64,000 bases of DNA from Pisolithus tinctorius (GCA_024663395.1 JANFAH010000047.1:186001-250000), one strand, 5' to 3'. Numbered from the stretch's first letter, positions 48,272 to 60,232 are shown. The notes: a model not told the origin generated them from the letters alone. Made by a program: numbers and translations.

Positions 48272-49276
48272 CCATGCAGTGTCATCAGCTCCTTTGTCCA
48301 CCATCTCTTTTTGTGGGGGTGAGGGCATGTTCTTGGGACTTCCTTCTCCATTGTTCTGTGCAAGGCCTCCTCTATGCCTCTCACCATCCTCTGGAATTCT
48401 GGTTTGCTGGTGATGGTCATTGGGGGTCCAATCTTTGCTAATTTGGCTTTGAGCGTTTTGTTGAACTTCTTCCAGTTGACATCCCTGAAGTTGAAGGACA
48501 GGTGGGTTGTTGATGGAGTAAGGGATGTGTCCAGCAGTGTACATATCAGGAGATGGTCAGTGTTGGGACTGCAGTCCTCTGGGCTGGTGTTGCATTTAAT
48601 TAGGTCCACTAGTAATGATTCTGTGCAAAAGACATTATCTGGGTGCATCCAGTTCCCTGAGGAGGAGGACTGGAGCATGGGTGTGCCCTTGGGCAGGGCC
48701 TGGACCATACTGTAGTCTGCTACCAGTTCTAGTAGCTTTTGTGCTGATGTGATCGCTGAGGCTGTGAACAGGTGGTGGTTGCATTCTTTGTCCCACATCA
48801 GGTGATGTCTGTTGAAGTCTCCTATCCACATCATCCCATTGCATTCCTCTTTCCTGATGTCCCTAATGTTTGCCGACAGGAAGGTCCCCATTCCTTCCAT
48901 CATGTGGTTGTGCTTGCAGTTGTTGTATATGATGAACAGTGTGTATATGCCTTTTGTTGTCCTTATCCTCATGACCACGACATCTGCAGACAGGAAGTTG
49001 ATCTGTTCCCAGGCATTAGTACTGATTTTCGAGTTTATTAGGGTTACTGCTTGGGGCTTTTTGCCCTGTGCTAGCTTCACTGATGGGTATACCACCCTCC
49101 AGCTGGTGTTTGCTCTGGTGTTGCCGAGTTGGTCGATCAGTGGTTCTTGTAGTGCAATTACATCCCATTCATTGGCTATTTGGCTATTGATTAGTGAGTG
49201 TAGGGCTATGTGAGATGTATTAAGGTTCTGCTGCCATATGCGTAGTTTATTTAGTGCATCGTCTTGTGTGCGGTTT

Positions 49277-51106
49277 TCAGACATCATTGGGGGTAGGGTT
49301 GGGGGGTGTTTCTGCTGGCAAGGGTACTGTCAGGGCAGGCTGGAAGGTGGGGTGGGCTGGTAGGGGGTGGAGTAGAGTTTGAGCGTGGGGAGGTGGACCT
49401 CCTCTGCCTCCTCTTATCATGTGTTGGCCATGCTTGGGGGTGTGGTTGCGGATATTCATGGCCTTGCCTAGGGTCATCTGTCTTAGTTGTCCCTGGGCAG
49501 CGAATTGATTTGGTAGGGGTCTGGTCCATTTGATGGGGTCTAGGGGATGTTGGGGTAGTTCAACTTGTGTCCATACTTCCACAGTGGGGAAGTATGGCAT
49601 TCTGTTTTCCGGGGTACAGTTGTTTAGTGCATTGCAGCATTTGATGAAGTCAGGGCATTGTCTGTTGTTGCCAGGGTGGGAGTCGTTTTGGCAGTTGATG
49701 CAGAAGATGGTGGGGGAGCTGCAGGTTTGCATATGATGGGGCTGGGCGCATAGGCTGCACATGTCTTCTGTTTGTTTTCAGTCCTTTGCCAGGTGGCCTA
49801 TCTGCTGACACTTGAGGCATCAAATTGGTTCTCTTCTGTCTTTGTATGGGCGGAGTCTGTCTAGACCCCAGTAGAGGCCTTCCCTTAGAAGATGGTTGGC
49901 TGTGTCAGGTGTGGTGATAGAGGTGAGGGCATGAGCTACTTTCTGAGTGGGTGAGCATTTTGCGGGGGTCTTTGATCCATTTGATGTGTGATATCAAGCC
50001 TGTTTGGATGTTGTTTTTGTCTTCCATTTCACGCAGTGTGTTGGGGCTGTCCAGGTCAGTGGAGACGGGAAGAAATGGTATGACTATACTGTATTGTCTG
50101 TCCTTGATTGTTGCCATTCCTCCAAGTTTTTCCAAGAAAGTAGCCCTGCCTGGTGTGTCTCTTATCCAGGCTGTGGACTCCTGGCTGTTGAGTTCTAGCA
50201 GGATGCAGTTGTTGTGCAGGTGGGCGATTGATTTGAGCTGGAGACCCGGGCCATCAACATGGTTGACTGTGTCAATTGCCTGTCTGATGAGGTCAACAGA
50301 TGTTTCCCTTTTAGTCTTGTCGTCGAGGAGCAGGTGGTCACTGTTGAGTTCTACTAGTAGTTGTCTTTCCTTGATGGCTGCATGGGCCCTGGCATGTTCT
50401 GGGGCAGAGTGGGTTCCTAACAGGATTTGGTTCAGGTTAGCTCGTGTTGACACAAGGGCATCTCTGTATGACATGGGGAATGGAGCTGGGAGGGCGCTGG
50501 TTTTGAGGATGTTTTTGACTTCTTCCAGTGTGGTTTTGACCGAGCCTATGTCATTGGCGAGGCTTTGTACTTTATCTTCCAGGAGGTTGGTGTTTGTGTG
50601 GTTGATGGGTCTGTGGTATCTTTGATCCTGGCATTGATCAGTTGGACATTTTCATTGGCTTTTTCATTGATCTTCTCTAGGTTGTCAGCAGCTGCAAGGA
50701 TCTTACCTATGTGGGGGGAGATTGCAATCAGTACTGAGTTATCTAGTTTGTTTGTGACTGCCCTGGTAATGGATTCGGCTAGGGCCAGTACTGCGAGTTC
50801 TCTGATGAGGAAGGCTGTGGCCCAGATGATTGAATGTAATGTGTTGTTGACACCCTTTGCTTGCAATATGTAGAAGAGGGCTTGTGAGATATGTTCTGAT
50901 GTGGCTGGTTCTCCATGGATCGTGTATGCCTGGTCTAGAAGAGTTCTTGCCATTTCTATGTCTTTAATTTCTGCATCTGGGTCATTGATAATGTCATCGA
51001 GTGAGATGCTGCTGCTTCTGGTAGTTTTCCCAGATGGGACCACACCAGATGTACAGGGTCCTGGCAGGGGACCTGACATGGCATGGGAGCCTGACCTCAA
51101 GGACAT
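49277..51106 (-). pseudogene. LINE ORF1 (nucleic-acid-binding), frameshifted
   Basis: Begins MSLRSGSHAMSGPLPG at 51106. A Ser/Thr-rich head leads to a helical stretch; a frame change near 50575 continues as LANDIGSVKTTLEEVKNIL, MSYRDALVSTRANLNQIL; a second change near 49930 leads to two TGA-broken Cys knuckles (CLKCQQIGHLAKD and CSLCAQPHHMQTC...CINC). The ending PTPNDV overlaps the ORF2 start by a few bases. Known: LINE ORF1 proteins coat the RNA. The two frame changes and TGA codons show it is not functional. Confidence 0.75.
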
Positions 51107-51230
51107 TCATCCTGTCGTGGTCATGGGTCATCTTGTGTAGGGTGGGCCTACTGACTACTGGGATGGGGGGGTGGGTGGATGGTTTTGGGGCTGTATTCTT
51201 AGAGAATGCTACTATACGTCACCAGTGCCT

Positions 51231-51809
51231 GTGACGGGCCTCTACTGCTGGGGCTGGTGTGACGAGGGTGAAAAGGTTTTTTTGGGGTCCTAGTTGGGGT
51301 GCCACTTGGAGCAGAGTCAAGGAGTGTTCTTGGCAGCATTGTCATGGGGCATATGATGAACAGTAACTACAGGGGTAATAGATGGCAGTATGAGTGAGGG
51401 GGAGGATGGGTAAAAAGGGTTCATGCTTATGTGTTGCAGACAGAGGGAGGTTCATTCTCAGAGCACTCACCAAGGATTGCTCCTCTTCCCTGCAAGATAT
51501 CAAGGAGGAGAACAAGGATTTCGAGTGCGATGATCTTGTGTGTGATGGCTTGATTGATGATGTGAGCAATGAAGGTTGTCAAGGAATGACAAAAAAGGTC
51601 TGTCCAGTGGGACATCAACCTTGAATCTGACAATGAGAGTTGTACTTACCTTGTTATTATACTTAGTTGTGCTTCAGAATTGACTTACAAGTCAGGCCAA
51701 ATTAACTTTGACTTAAACAAAGTCTTGTCAATTTACATGACACACCACCACATTTTCTACATACAATTATAACAAGTAACAAATGATGATCGATGATGTG
51801 TGATGAGGC
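51231..51809. other. Region without a confident gene
   Basis: Between the LINE 5' end and the BTB gene. A minus-strand frame at 51427-51633 has no recognisable domain. I see no terminator or promoter motif I would defend. Confidence 0.4.
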
Positions 51810-52773
51810 CTACATAGGTATAATGCTCTGGACAAGATGATCTCTAACATGAGTAATGAATTGGTGGGAGTGGGCAAGTGGTTTATTTACATGCATTATA
51901 TTCGAAAACATATACCTCTTGCAATCTTTGCCAATGTGGCCAAACTGCAATTTCTTGAAGAGATCAATAGCATCATTGAAATTGTATGGGCTCCTTCCAT
52001 TGAGGAGGAGTTTCCCCATGCCATTCCACCACACTGCACCCCAGTCTTCTTCACACCCCTTGTGATCCTGACAGTGAGCAGCATGTACAATAGGGGGGGC
52101 CTCCACAGTGACTGTGCAGATGTACTCATCTGGGTGAGACCTGACATAAATGTAGGTGACATAAGTTTCCATCCCCATCCAGCGATGGTGAATCTTCTTG
52201 ATCCTGGTCAGAGGGAGGTCGCAGAGCCTCATAAAACCTCTTTCAAAGAGTGCCCGAATCCTGTACTTGATGCCCAGATAAATGAGTTTGGAAGGATGGA
52301 AGGAAAATGATTTCTTGATGATGGAAGAAGTAACAAAGCTGAGCAGGCATGTAGTGCATTGGAACTTGCAGATAAACTCTAGGAGGTTCTTGAGGTCATC
52401 TGCAGAATATTTAGCAGGTGGGTGGGGACTTTAGTAGGTGAAATCAGTAAGCACATCAGAGCAGAAACTCGTAGACTTACCATGTGAACTTGATCTTGAG
52501 GAACAAGTCAAAAATTTCTGTAGTGAGGAATCTGTCCTTCACAATAATCAGGTTCTGATCAGTGTGCCCCTCCCCATCCTTGTCTTCTGGCACAAATTTG
52601 CCAAGTGAAAAGAGGTCAGAAAAGAAGGCTGACTTGTTCACCAAGATGTTGTGGTTGAGTTTGTAAAGGGAATCTTCAACCAGGATAATGTATGTGCCAT
52701 TTTCAAAATAAAATTTGGGATGGCAGGTGGCTGTCATGGTCGCTGGTGCTGAAGGACTACTTGGTGGAGTCAT
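51810..52773 (-). CDS. BTB/POZ-domain protein
   Basis: Two exons, 52773-52481 and 52428-51810, with a 52-bp GT-AG intron, giving 303 aa. The BTB core starts at residue ~17: HPKFYFENGTYIILVEDSLY, KLNHNILVNKSAFFSDLF, then LKNLLEFICKF after the intron, as in the large basidiomycete BTB family. The C-terminal part (GIKYRIRALFERGFMRLCDL) is the BACK-like helical region, followed by a less familiar tail. BTB domains mediate dimerisation and often CUL3 binding; the target here is unknown. No lesions. It lies head to head with the integrase-core gene (starts ~40 bp apart). Confidence 0.8.
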
Positions 52774-53506
52774 GATTAGGATGAAATGCTGGAAAGGATA
52801 GACCTAGAAAATTGTGCATTGATATTATGTCAGTTATTTGCTTGGCTGTATGTGGGTTTAGGCTTCATGCATCCAGACCTATGTACTCTGTTATCAATGG
52901 CAACTTCGCTCCCAAGTGCCATCCCTCAGCCACCTGTGAACACCACACCATGGCCACCAATCTCCTCACTGCTTTTGATCCACTATCTGAAATTTACCAG
53001 TGTGCTCTCCACACCTGGACTCAAGAGGATAATGACTTGGTTCACTTGGACTGCCACCTTGGCTTTCTGGAAGGTAATGTGATGCATCTCCTTACTGTGA
53101 TTGAAGAAGACTGTCTAGGATCTGATCTGTCTGACTGGCTGTCTTGGGCAGCTGAGTTAATTGGAAGACTGCATGTGGCACTTACATGTTATCAAGACAG
53201 CATGAGGACATGGTGAGTATGTTTGAACAAATGGCCACTGATGCTAACAGTTCATCATGCAAACTCATGATTAGTGTCAACAACACTGTAGAGATCCCAG
53301 AGCCTGTGATGGAAATTCACACTGGTTTATGAGGATGACCAGGGAAAGTTGTTGACATTGGCAATCTTGAGGAGGCCATTTCAACTTCAAGGCAAATCCA
53401 CACCACCAAGCTTGCATGTGTCCTTGGAATCCATAGAAACACTTTGCATTCTTACATGAAGTCTCACAGCATCAAACAAAGATACATGAAGATTATGGAT
53501 ATGAAG

Positions 53507-54321
53507 TGTCAAGGTCGGACAACACCCCTGGCTCCTTCTTAGGGCGGAGTTGGAGCGGGTTGGGCTGCGGAGTACAGCAGTCCAAGTCCGAAGCGAATCC
53601 GACCACTGGGTGGCGAGATATTTGACGAACAGTGAGTGGAGGGGTATGAAGGGAAGTTTCGGAGGCTGAGGTCAGAGTTGGAGCCGGAGGTCAGAGGTTG
53701 GAGGTCGGATGAGAGGGTGTTGGGTTCAGCTAGTGCGCTGCCCCCTTGTGTGAGCTCAGCCCTCGTATTTCAGAGGTGGAGCGGACTCAGAGGGAGTGGA
53801 GATGAAACTCCAGAGGGGACTGAGAGGGAGTTGAAGGTGGGGACTTTATTTGATATTCATACTGATTACATCGGAGTACTATGTGGCCTTATATACGATG
53901 TAGGTCAAGGGTGGTGCAGTACAGAATGTAAACCAATAAGTGTATAGTGGGTTAGAGTCCTTCTGACACAAGGGATAGAGGGTAGGGATGACAGGGACCT
54001 TAACTGAGACAAGGAAACTACTACAACAAGGAAGAGAGGGTAAATACTGAAGGAGTGGAAGAATGGAGAAAACCGACACAAGGGTGGAACCCTATCTAGA
54101 ATGCAGGGCTGCAAGTCTGACAGCCCACATGACCAACCTTAGGGCAGAGTTGAGCGGAGTTGGTCAGAACATGGACAGGGGACCTCGGAGAGGTGTGGAG
54201 ATGTGTCAGGAGGGTCGGAGGAGCGTGGGAACACGTCGGAGGAGGGTGGAGAAGTGTGGGAACATGTCGGAAAAGGGCAGAGTAGGTGTTAGGGGCTTAT
54301 GCTGGTGTCATGGTCATGACA
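53507..54321 (-). repeat. E3 3' LTR (815 bp)
   Basis: Plus-strand ends TGTCAAGGTCGG and GGTCATGACA. Contains 34-bp internal repeats near 54200-54290. Confidence 0.95.
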
Positions 54322-54365
54322 GTATCCCCCCCTTAGGGCCTGAACCCCTGAAGGCCATAGCAAAG

Positions 54366-57300
54366 CTACAACGGAGGTGAGTAAGGTCCAGGTTTGTGAG
54401 GATAGCAAGCATGGTAAGCAGCCAACAACTCGGAGGCATGTTCTAACTCCGTTGCCAACACCCAAGAGGTCTCATCTTCAGTATTCTCATAGCCTGCCCA
54501 GCAGACTAGATACAGCAACTGACAATGATGGCAGCAGCAATCCACCTTTGAGTCGAGGATCTCCGAAATCTCATACTCAAGGTCACCATCCACCTCAACA
54601 GGCAGAGGCAGAGGTTGGTGCCAATCAGGGAAGGGGTTCGGAGTGGCGGGCTCTAACTGCGACACATGAAAGACAGGGTGGATGGCCCGCATCGCATCAG
54701 GTAAGCGGAGGGTGACGGAGTGTGTACCAGGCCTAGCTATGATAGCATAGGGGCCCAAGTTCTTCTCCACAAGTTTAGCCGAAGGGTGGGTGGAGTGGAA
54801 GTACTTGGCCTTGACATAAGCCTGGTCACCGACTTTGAACTCTGGTGGTGGAATGCATCTAGCATCAGCCGGACCTTGATAGCAGAGTTGAGCAGCAGCC
54901 ATCTCAGTGCGGAGGAAGTCATGCAGGGCAGAAAGCTCCACAACATAGTTATGGGCCTTTGGAGAGGTGAGGTCATGGTCAGAGTAAACTGACAAGTTTG
55001 GGTGGTATCCCTTATTAGCAAAAAAGGGAGAGACTCCAGTAGTAGCACTCGGCGCATTGTTACAAGCAAACTCCGCTAGTGGGAGTAACTCCGACCAATC
55101 GTCTTGCTGATAGTTACAGTAGGTGTGGAGATACTGCTCAAGGGTCTGATTCATGCGCTCTGTTTGGCCATTGCCTTCCAGGTGGTAGCCCGATGTAAAA
55201 TGAAGGCGCATATCTAAGGCCTTTCCGAGGGAGCGGAAGAAGTGCGACATGAACTCTGGACCCCTGTCAGAGGTGACATGAGCAGGTACTCCATGCTTGG
55301 AAAAGACATGGGTAAGGAAGAGTTTTGCTAGGCCAGTGGAGGTGATGGAGTCATGGGTCAGAATGAACACGGTCTGTTTAGAAAGGCGGTCTACAACAAC
55401 CAAGATGGTGGAGTAGCCTGCAGAGTTGGGGAGATGCTCGATGAAATCCATTGAGATGGAGTTCCATGGCTTCTCAGGGACAGGAAGCTGCTTCAGTAGG
55501 CCAAAGGGGCGGTGATGAGGGACCTTGCTGCAACCACAAGTGGTGCAGGACCTGACATAGTTCTTTACATCAGTGCAGAGGTTAGGCCATACATACTCGC
55601 GGCGAACAAGCTCTACAGTGTGACTCTGCCCAAAGTGACCCACAAGCGGATGGTCATGTTTAAACTGAAGCACTCAGAGGCGGAGACCATCAATGTCAGG
55701 GACAAAGATGTGGCCATCGAGGTGGAGGAGACCCTCATGGTCTGATGACCAGTGGAGGTCTGTTGGAGTTGGGAGATGGGAAGCAAAGATGGGGTCGGAG
55801 GGTAGTGCAGAGATGATGTTGGCATGGAGCTGCTCAACATCGAAGATCATGGTGGCTCGGAGCACAGGGGCCAAGAGGTGGGTAGTATGGAGGGACAAAG
55901 CGAACTGTTCCTGGGTAAACACAGGGTGGAGGTTATGAGGGTTTACCTGCACATAGTCCTTATCCCCCTCTTTTGGGTAAACATCCCAGCAGTGGGTAAG
56001 TGCGTTGGGCTTGGCTCCAAGGCGGCCAGGGCAGAATCAGATGGCTAGGTTGAACTGGGAGAGGTACTCTGACCAACAAGCCTGACGGTGGGTTAGGACC
56101 TTAGAGGTGGAGAAATACTCCAAGTTTTTATGGTCAGTCACCACGTCAGCAGGGGTGGCGGAGCCTTCCAAGTAATGTCACCAGTGGCAGAAGGCCTCAA
56201 AAATCACCAACAGCTTCTTATCATGAGTGTCATAGTTGAGCTCCAGAGCAGTGAGTGTGCGGGAGTAAAAGGCAACTGGGCGGAGTTCACCATCGGAGCA
56301 GGTAATCGAGAGGATACCCACAATGGCATAGTCCGATGTGTCAGTCTCAACTGTGACTGGGGCATCAGGCACCCAATGAGTAAGGATCGGAGCGGAGGTG
56401 AAAGCGGTCTTAAGGCAGAGGAAAGCAGAGTGGCACTCTTCAGAGAAGCTCCAAGGAGCGCCCTTCCAAGTGAGGTGGGTGAGTGGAACAACTATGTCAG
56501 AGTAGTTACTGATGAACCGATGATAGAAGTTCACAAACCCAAGAAAGGACTGGATGTCTTTAACCTTGCGTGGTTCAGGCCAATCATGAATGGACTGGAC
56601 CTTATCAGCGGACATGGTCAGACTGGATGGGGAGAGGACATAGCCGAGGTACTCAACAGAGTCTTTGTGGAACTCACACTTTTCCAGCTTAGCAAAGAGG
56701 CTATGCTGGTGGAGGCGGTGGAGGACCTCTTTTACATGTTGGTGGTGCAACTCCTCATTGTGGGAGTAGATGAGGATGTCATCAAGGTAAACAACAACAC
56801 AGACATCAAGCATGTTGGCAAAGATGCTATTAACAAACTGCTGGAAAGCTGCTGGTGCATTAGTAAGACCGAAGGGCATAACCAACCATTCATAGGAACC
56901 ATAGCGAGTGTGAAAGGCAGTTTTCCATTCATCACCAGCACCGATTCGGACTAAGTGGTAGGCATGGTGGAGGTCGATTTTACTATAGATTTTAGCATGG
57001 CTTGGAGAATCAAGCAAGTCAGAGATGAGAGGGAGCAGGTAGCGGTCTTTCTTGGTGATTTTATTGAGTCCTTGGTAATCCACACAGAGGCAGAGTGAGC
57101 CATCCTTCTTCTTAACAAAGAGGACAGGAGCACCATGGGTGGAGGTTGACTGTTTAATGAAACTGTAGCTGAGGTGCTCATCTATGAAGGTGTGGAGCAC
57201 CTCAAGCTCGGGCAGAGAGAGGGAGTAGACAGTGCCTAGAGGCGGAGAAGCCCCTTCTTCAAGATCTATGTTTAAATCGAAGCTGTGGTGTGGAGGGAGT

Positions 57301-58085
57301 TCAGTAGCCTTTTCTTTACTAAAGACATCAGCAAACTCATGGTAGTCGGAGGGCACTGCAGAGAGATCAGGAGGTGCGGAGGGCATCGAAGAGGCTCGGA
57401 GTTTCATATCTTTGGGGTGGAGGTGCAAGCGGAACTGTGCAGAGCCAGGAAGGGCACATGCATGGACAAAGGCTGCAGCTCCAATGAGAGAGATATGTGG
57501 AGCAGTGCGTGGCAAGCCAGCTGTCAGAGTAGGCAGCGGAGCGGACGGAGCAGAGGGTGTTGGTACTGAAGTGGAGGTTGCAACAGAAGGTGATGGAGGC
57601 GCCAAGGGCATCAGCATTCTTTGTATTGATGGTCAGAATGAGATACTGCTCAATACCCAGTCAATCGACGGATTGTAGTGGGTGAGCCAGTTGTGTCCCA
57701 AGACCAATGAACAGGCAGAATCCAACGGAGTTACATAACAGGAAACAGATGTGACATCGCCAGAGGCAAAGCAGATGGAGAAATCTACTACTTGGGAAAT
57801 GGCAGTATTACTAGTACCATCAAACAGTCAGAGAGGAATAGGCAGAGAGACATTTTTTGTTGGGATTATATATTTTTTAACTAAAGAGGGGTTGATGAAA
57901 CAGTGCGAAGAGCCTGAGTCAACCAGAGTGGGGAAAGTATCTATGGAGAAATCAGGAAGAGAAATAATCAGAAGAAGAGAATTAGGGTCAGAAAGAGTGG
58001 ATGCATTGAGGTGGACTTCTGCACAGATGGGATCAACACTTCCTCCAGGACGTACAGGCTCCCTGGAGGAGCGGGTTAATTTTTT
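54366..58085 (-). pseudogene. E3 pol with four in-frame TGA
   Basis: Protease TLVDSGSSHCFINPSL (about 57890). RT with FVKKKDGSLCLCVDYQGLNK and the catalytic VVYLDDILIYSH (about 56780). RNase [36 protein letters not shown]. Integrase: HPLVGHFGQ...YVRSCTTCGCSK and DDE residues (MDFIEHLP, TSDRGPEF, NGQTERMNQ). C-terminus: chromodomain EISEILDSKVD...YLVCWAGYENTEDETSWV. TGA positions (plus coordinates): 57633-57635, 56178-56180, 56037-56039, 55674-55676; all lie in the one frame and fit CGA. The site HLEGNGQTE has Leu and Asn where relatives have HPEGDGQTE, so the enzyme may be impaired even without the stops. Confidence 0.9.
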
Positions 58086-59365
58086 GGCTCTGACCTCTCT
58101 GCAGGCGGAGCAGTCGGAGTGGCGGCCTTAGCGGCACGGGCCTTGGCAGTGCGGGAAGTTGACTTTGGGCAATCTTTGGCGGAGTGTCCAGGTTCACCAC
58201 AGAAGAGGCACAGCCCACCAGTAAGGTGGCAGAGCCGCTCAGCTGCTGTGAGCTTGCCATCTTTTCTGAGGAGATGGTTGATGTCAGACTTTGGCGCTTC
58301 GGCCTTTTTAGAGTCGGACTTAGGGGCAGAGGATGATGCGGAGGGTTTTGGCTTTGAGTCAGAGGTGCGGAGCAGAGTTCTTTCGGCAGGAGGAGGCTTG
58401 GCGGAGTAGGAGACTTCTGACTTGCACTCCCAGTAGCGTGCATCTACTGTCTGGGCCAACTCGCAGAGTGCATGAAGAGTGGCGGGCTTGCCGACACAGG
58501 ACACTTCATCCTTGATGCAGTCAGGGAGACCCAAGTAGAAGTGGTGGCAGAGTGCGCCTTCACCATAGTCTTTTACCTGAGAAGCCCAGTGGTTGAACTC
58601 CACTAAGTACTTCGCAATACGCGAAGAGTCCTTCATGGTAAGATTTTCCAGATGCTGGACGGCATCAGCAGCAGCATCATGAGGGCTGAAGTTGGTAGTG
58701 AGCTCATGGAGGAACTCACGGTGGTCATCCATCCACAGTGGATGATTAAGGTAATCATCCGGATTGAGGAGATCTGGTTCAAACCAGGCCAATGCCATGC
58801 CTTTAAGGTAGGACTGTGCATATGTGACCTTGGCTTGGTCGGAGTGGAATGCCTGAGGGCGGTCCTGGAAATTGAGCTCACACTGGACCAGGAACTCATG
58901 GAGTTTTTTAGGGTCAGACCCATCAAAGGTGTCCAGTTCGTGGACCTTGGTTCGTGGAGCAGAGTCTCCAGAGCGCTGGTTGGAGCGGGCTAGGGCATGG
59001 ATGGCCCGGGTCAGAGCAAGGACTGGGTCATCAAGGGGATCCGCGAGGTTGTTGGGATCATCCTCATCATCAGGCCCATCACCAGGATGGTAGTCAGGAT
59101 CATCAGGGTCATCATCAGGGTCGCCTGGTCCACCTCCGCCAGGGTGAATGATGATAGGAGGTGGTGGAGAGCGGAGGGTGGACTGCTGATGGATGGAGGG
59201 TGCAGTGTGTGAGGTGCTGTCTGGAGCAGGGTCGGAGTTGGAGTGCCCCCTGGAGGAGAAGCTCCAGAAGGGCTCAACAACCAAAGGGAGATGTCGGGGG
59301 TTTGCCAAGGCTGTAGCAAGGGCCTCGGTAGCATCCCATTGTCGGAGACGTGTCATGGGAGGCAT
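58076..59365 (-). CDS. E3 Gag (429 aa, intact)
   Basis: Starts MPPMTRLRQWDATEALATAL. A Pro/Asp-rich segment is followed by the Gag core (ELDTFDGSDPKKLHEFLVQC ... YLKGMALAWFEPDLL ... FYLGLPDCIKDEV) and a zinc knuckle CLFCGEPGHSAKDC (CX2CX4HX4C). It ends TAA at 58078-58076, directly behind the slippery heptamer. Unlike the pol part, no premature stop is seen. Confidence 0.9.
   Translation of the reverse strand: MPPMTRLRQWDATEALATALANPRHLPLVVEPFWSFSSRGHSNSDPAPDSTSHTAPSIHQQSTLRSPPPPIIIHPGGGGPGDPDDDPDDPDYHPGDGPDDEDDPNNLADPLDDPVLALTRAIHALARSNQRSGDSAPRTKVHELDTFDGSDPKKLHEFLVQCELNFQDRPQAFHSDQAKVTYAQSYLKGMALAWFEPDLLNPDDYLNHPLWMDDHREFLHELTTNFSPHDAAADAVQHLENLTMKDSSRIAKYLVEFNHWASQVKDYGEGALCHHFYLGLPDCIKDEVSCVGKPATLHALCELAQTVDARYWECKSEVSYSAKPPPAERTLLRTSDSKPKPSASSSAPKSDSKKAEAPKSDINHLLRKDGKLTAAERLCHLTGGLCLFCGEPGHSAKDCPKSTSRTAKARAAKAATPTAPPAERSEPKN
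58079..58085 (-). promoter_or_regulatory. Predicted -1 ribosomal frameshift heptamer A AAA AAT (E3 gag/pol)
   Basis: Gag codons are CCA AAA AAT TAA, so the heptamer is X XXY YYZ and touches the gag stop. The -1 frame reads KKLTRSSREPVRPGG and stays open into the protease. Confidence 0.7.
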
Positions 59366-59420
59366 AGCAGATGTGGTAAGGGAAGTGAAAGAGCTCGTAC
59401 AAGTGATAGTATGAATATAC

Positions 59421-60232
59421 TGTCAAGGTCGGACAACACCCCTGGCTCCTTCTTAGGGCGGAGTTGGAGGGTTGGGCTGCGGAGTACAGCAGTCCAAGTC
59501 TGAAGCGAATCTGACCACTGGGTGGTGAGATATTCGATGAACAGTGAGTGGAGGGGTATGAAGGGAAGTTTCGGAGGCTGAGGTTGGAGTTGGAGCCAGA
59601 GGTCAGAGGTCGGAGGTTGGATGAGAGGGCATTGGGTTCAGCTAGTGCGCTGCCCCCTTGCGCGAGCTCAGCCCTTGTATTTCAGAGGTGGAGCGGACTC
59701 AGAGGGAGTGGAGACGAAACTCCAGAGGGGACTGAGAGGGAGTCGAAGGTGGGGACTTTATTCGATATTTGTACTGATTACATCGGAGTACTATGTGGCC
59801 TTATATACAATGTAGGTCAAGGGCGGTGCAGATGGAATGTAAACCAATAAGTGTATAGTGGGTTAGAGTCCTTCTGACACAAGGGATAGAGGGTAGGGAT
59901 GACGGGGACCATAACTGAGACAAGGAAACTACTACAACAAGGAAGAGAGGGTAAATACTGAAGGAGTGGAAGAATGGAGAAAACTGACACAAGGGTGGAA
60001 CCCTATCTAGAATGCAGGGCTGCAAGTCTGACAGCCCACATGGCCAACCTTAGGGCAGAGTTGAGTGGAGTTGGTCAGAACATGGACAGGGGACCTCGGA
60101 GAGGTGTGGAGATGTGTCGGGAGGGTCGGAGGAGCACGGGAACACATCGGAGGAGGGCGGAGAAGTGTGGGAACATGTCGGAAAAGGGCGGAGTAGGTGT
60201 TAGGGGCTTACGCTGGTGTCATGGTCATGACA
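59421..60232 (-). repeat. E3 5' LTR (812 bp)
   Basis: Same ends as the 3' LTR, followed on the plus side by TGAAG and the integrase-core gene. Confidence 0.95.

Larger units (their letters stand above)
36156..49287 (-). pseudogene. LINE ORF2: AP endonuclease, reverse transcriptase, RNase H
   Basis: EN: IWQQNLNTSHIALHSL, DVIALQEPLID, MMWIGDFNRHHLMWD and PNTDHLLI are the catalytic blocks (49250-48500). RT: SPYKAPGPDGVANIVFQ, WWESTMVILRKPGKADY, then FLDIKGAFPNAI, SIGQGDPLSMILYM and the catalytic AFVDDTAFIAIG (about 38265). RNase H: LIFTDRSCTVNGVGAAAILY, TVFEAEAAALLLA and SILADNQAVI, then LQWIAGHMEIEGNELAD. Terminal CLQCGETTPEDVHHFLFQC. In-frame TGA codons lie (plus coordinates) at 40442-40444, 40430-40432, 37303-37305, 37168-37170 and 37156-37158. 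The join across E4 reads TKELMTLHGELKTLSKASHT in one frame when 4 bp are removed. Dead copy. Confidence 0.85.
36130..51230 (-). mobile_element. LINE (non-LTR retrotransposon) with EN-RT-RNase H, split by two insertions
   Basis: Read right to left: ORF1 (51106-49277), ORF2 endonuclease (49287-48276), [E4 insertion], RT N-terminal part (41228-40339), [LTR-like unit], RT C-terminal part and RNase H (38477-36442), 3' end near 36130. Without insertions it is ~6.2 kb. The arrangement (ORF1 with CCHC knuckles, APE-type EN, RT, RNase H, terminal Cys/His motif) is that of fungal Tad/I-like LINEs. No poly-A end or target duplication is certain; both outer borders are approximate. Confidence 0.85.
53507..60232 (-). 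mobile_element. E3: full-length chromodomain Ty3/gypsy retrotransposon
   Basis: LTRs 53507-54321 (3') and 59421-60232 (5'), perfect 5-bp duplication TGAAG at 53502-53506 and 60233-60237. Purine tract AAGGGGGGGATAC (read on minus) abuts the 3' LTR. Gag and pol are joined by a -1 slippery site. Four in-frame TGA codons in pol. A solo LTR of the family lies at 34558-35403. Confidence 0.95.

Noticed and set aside
49905..51106. LINE ORF1 region as a host gene
   Set aside because: It is directly upstream of and overlaps the EN-RT ORF and ends in Cys knuckles, as in LINE ORF1.
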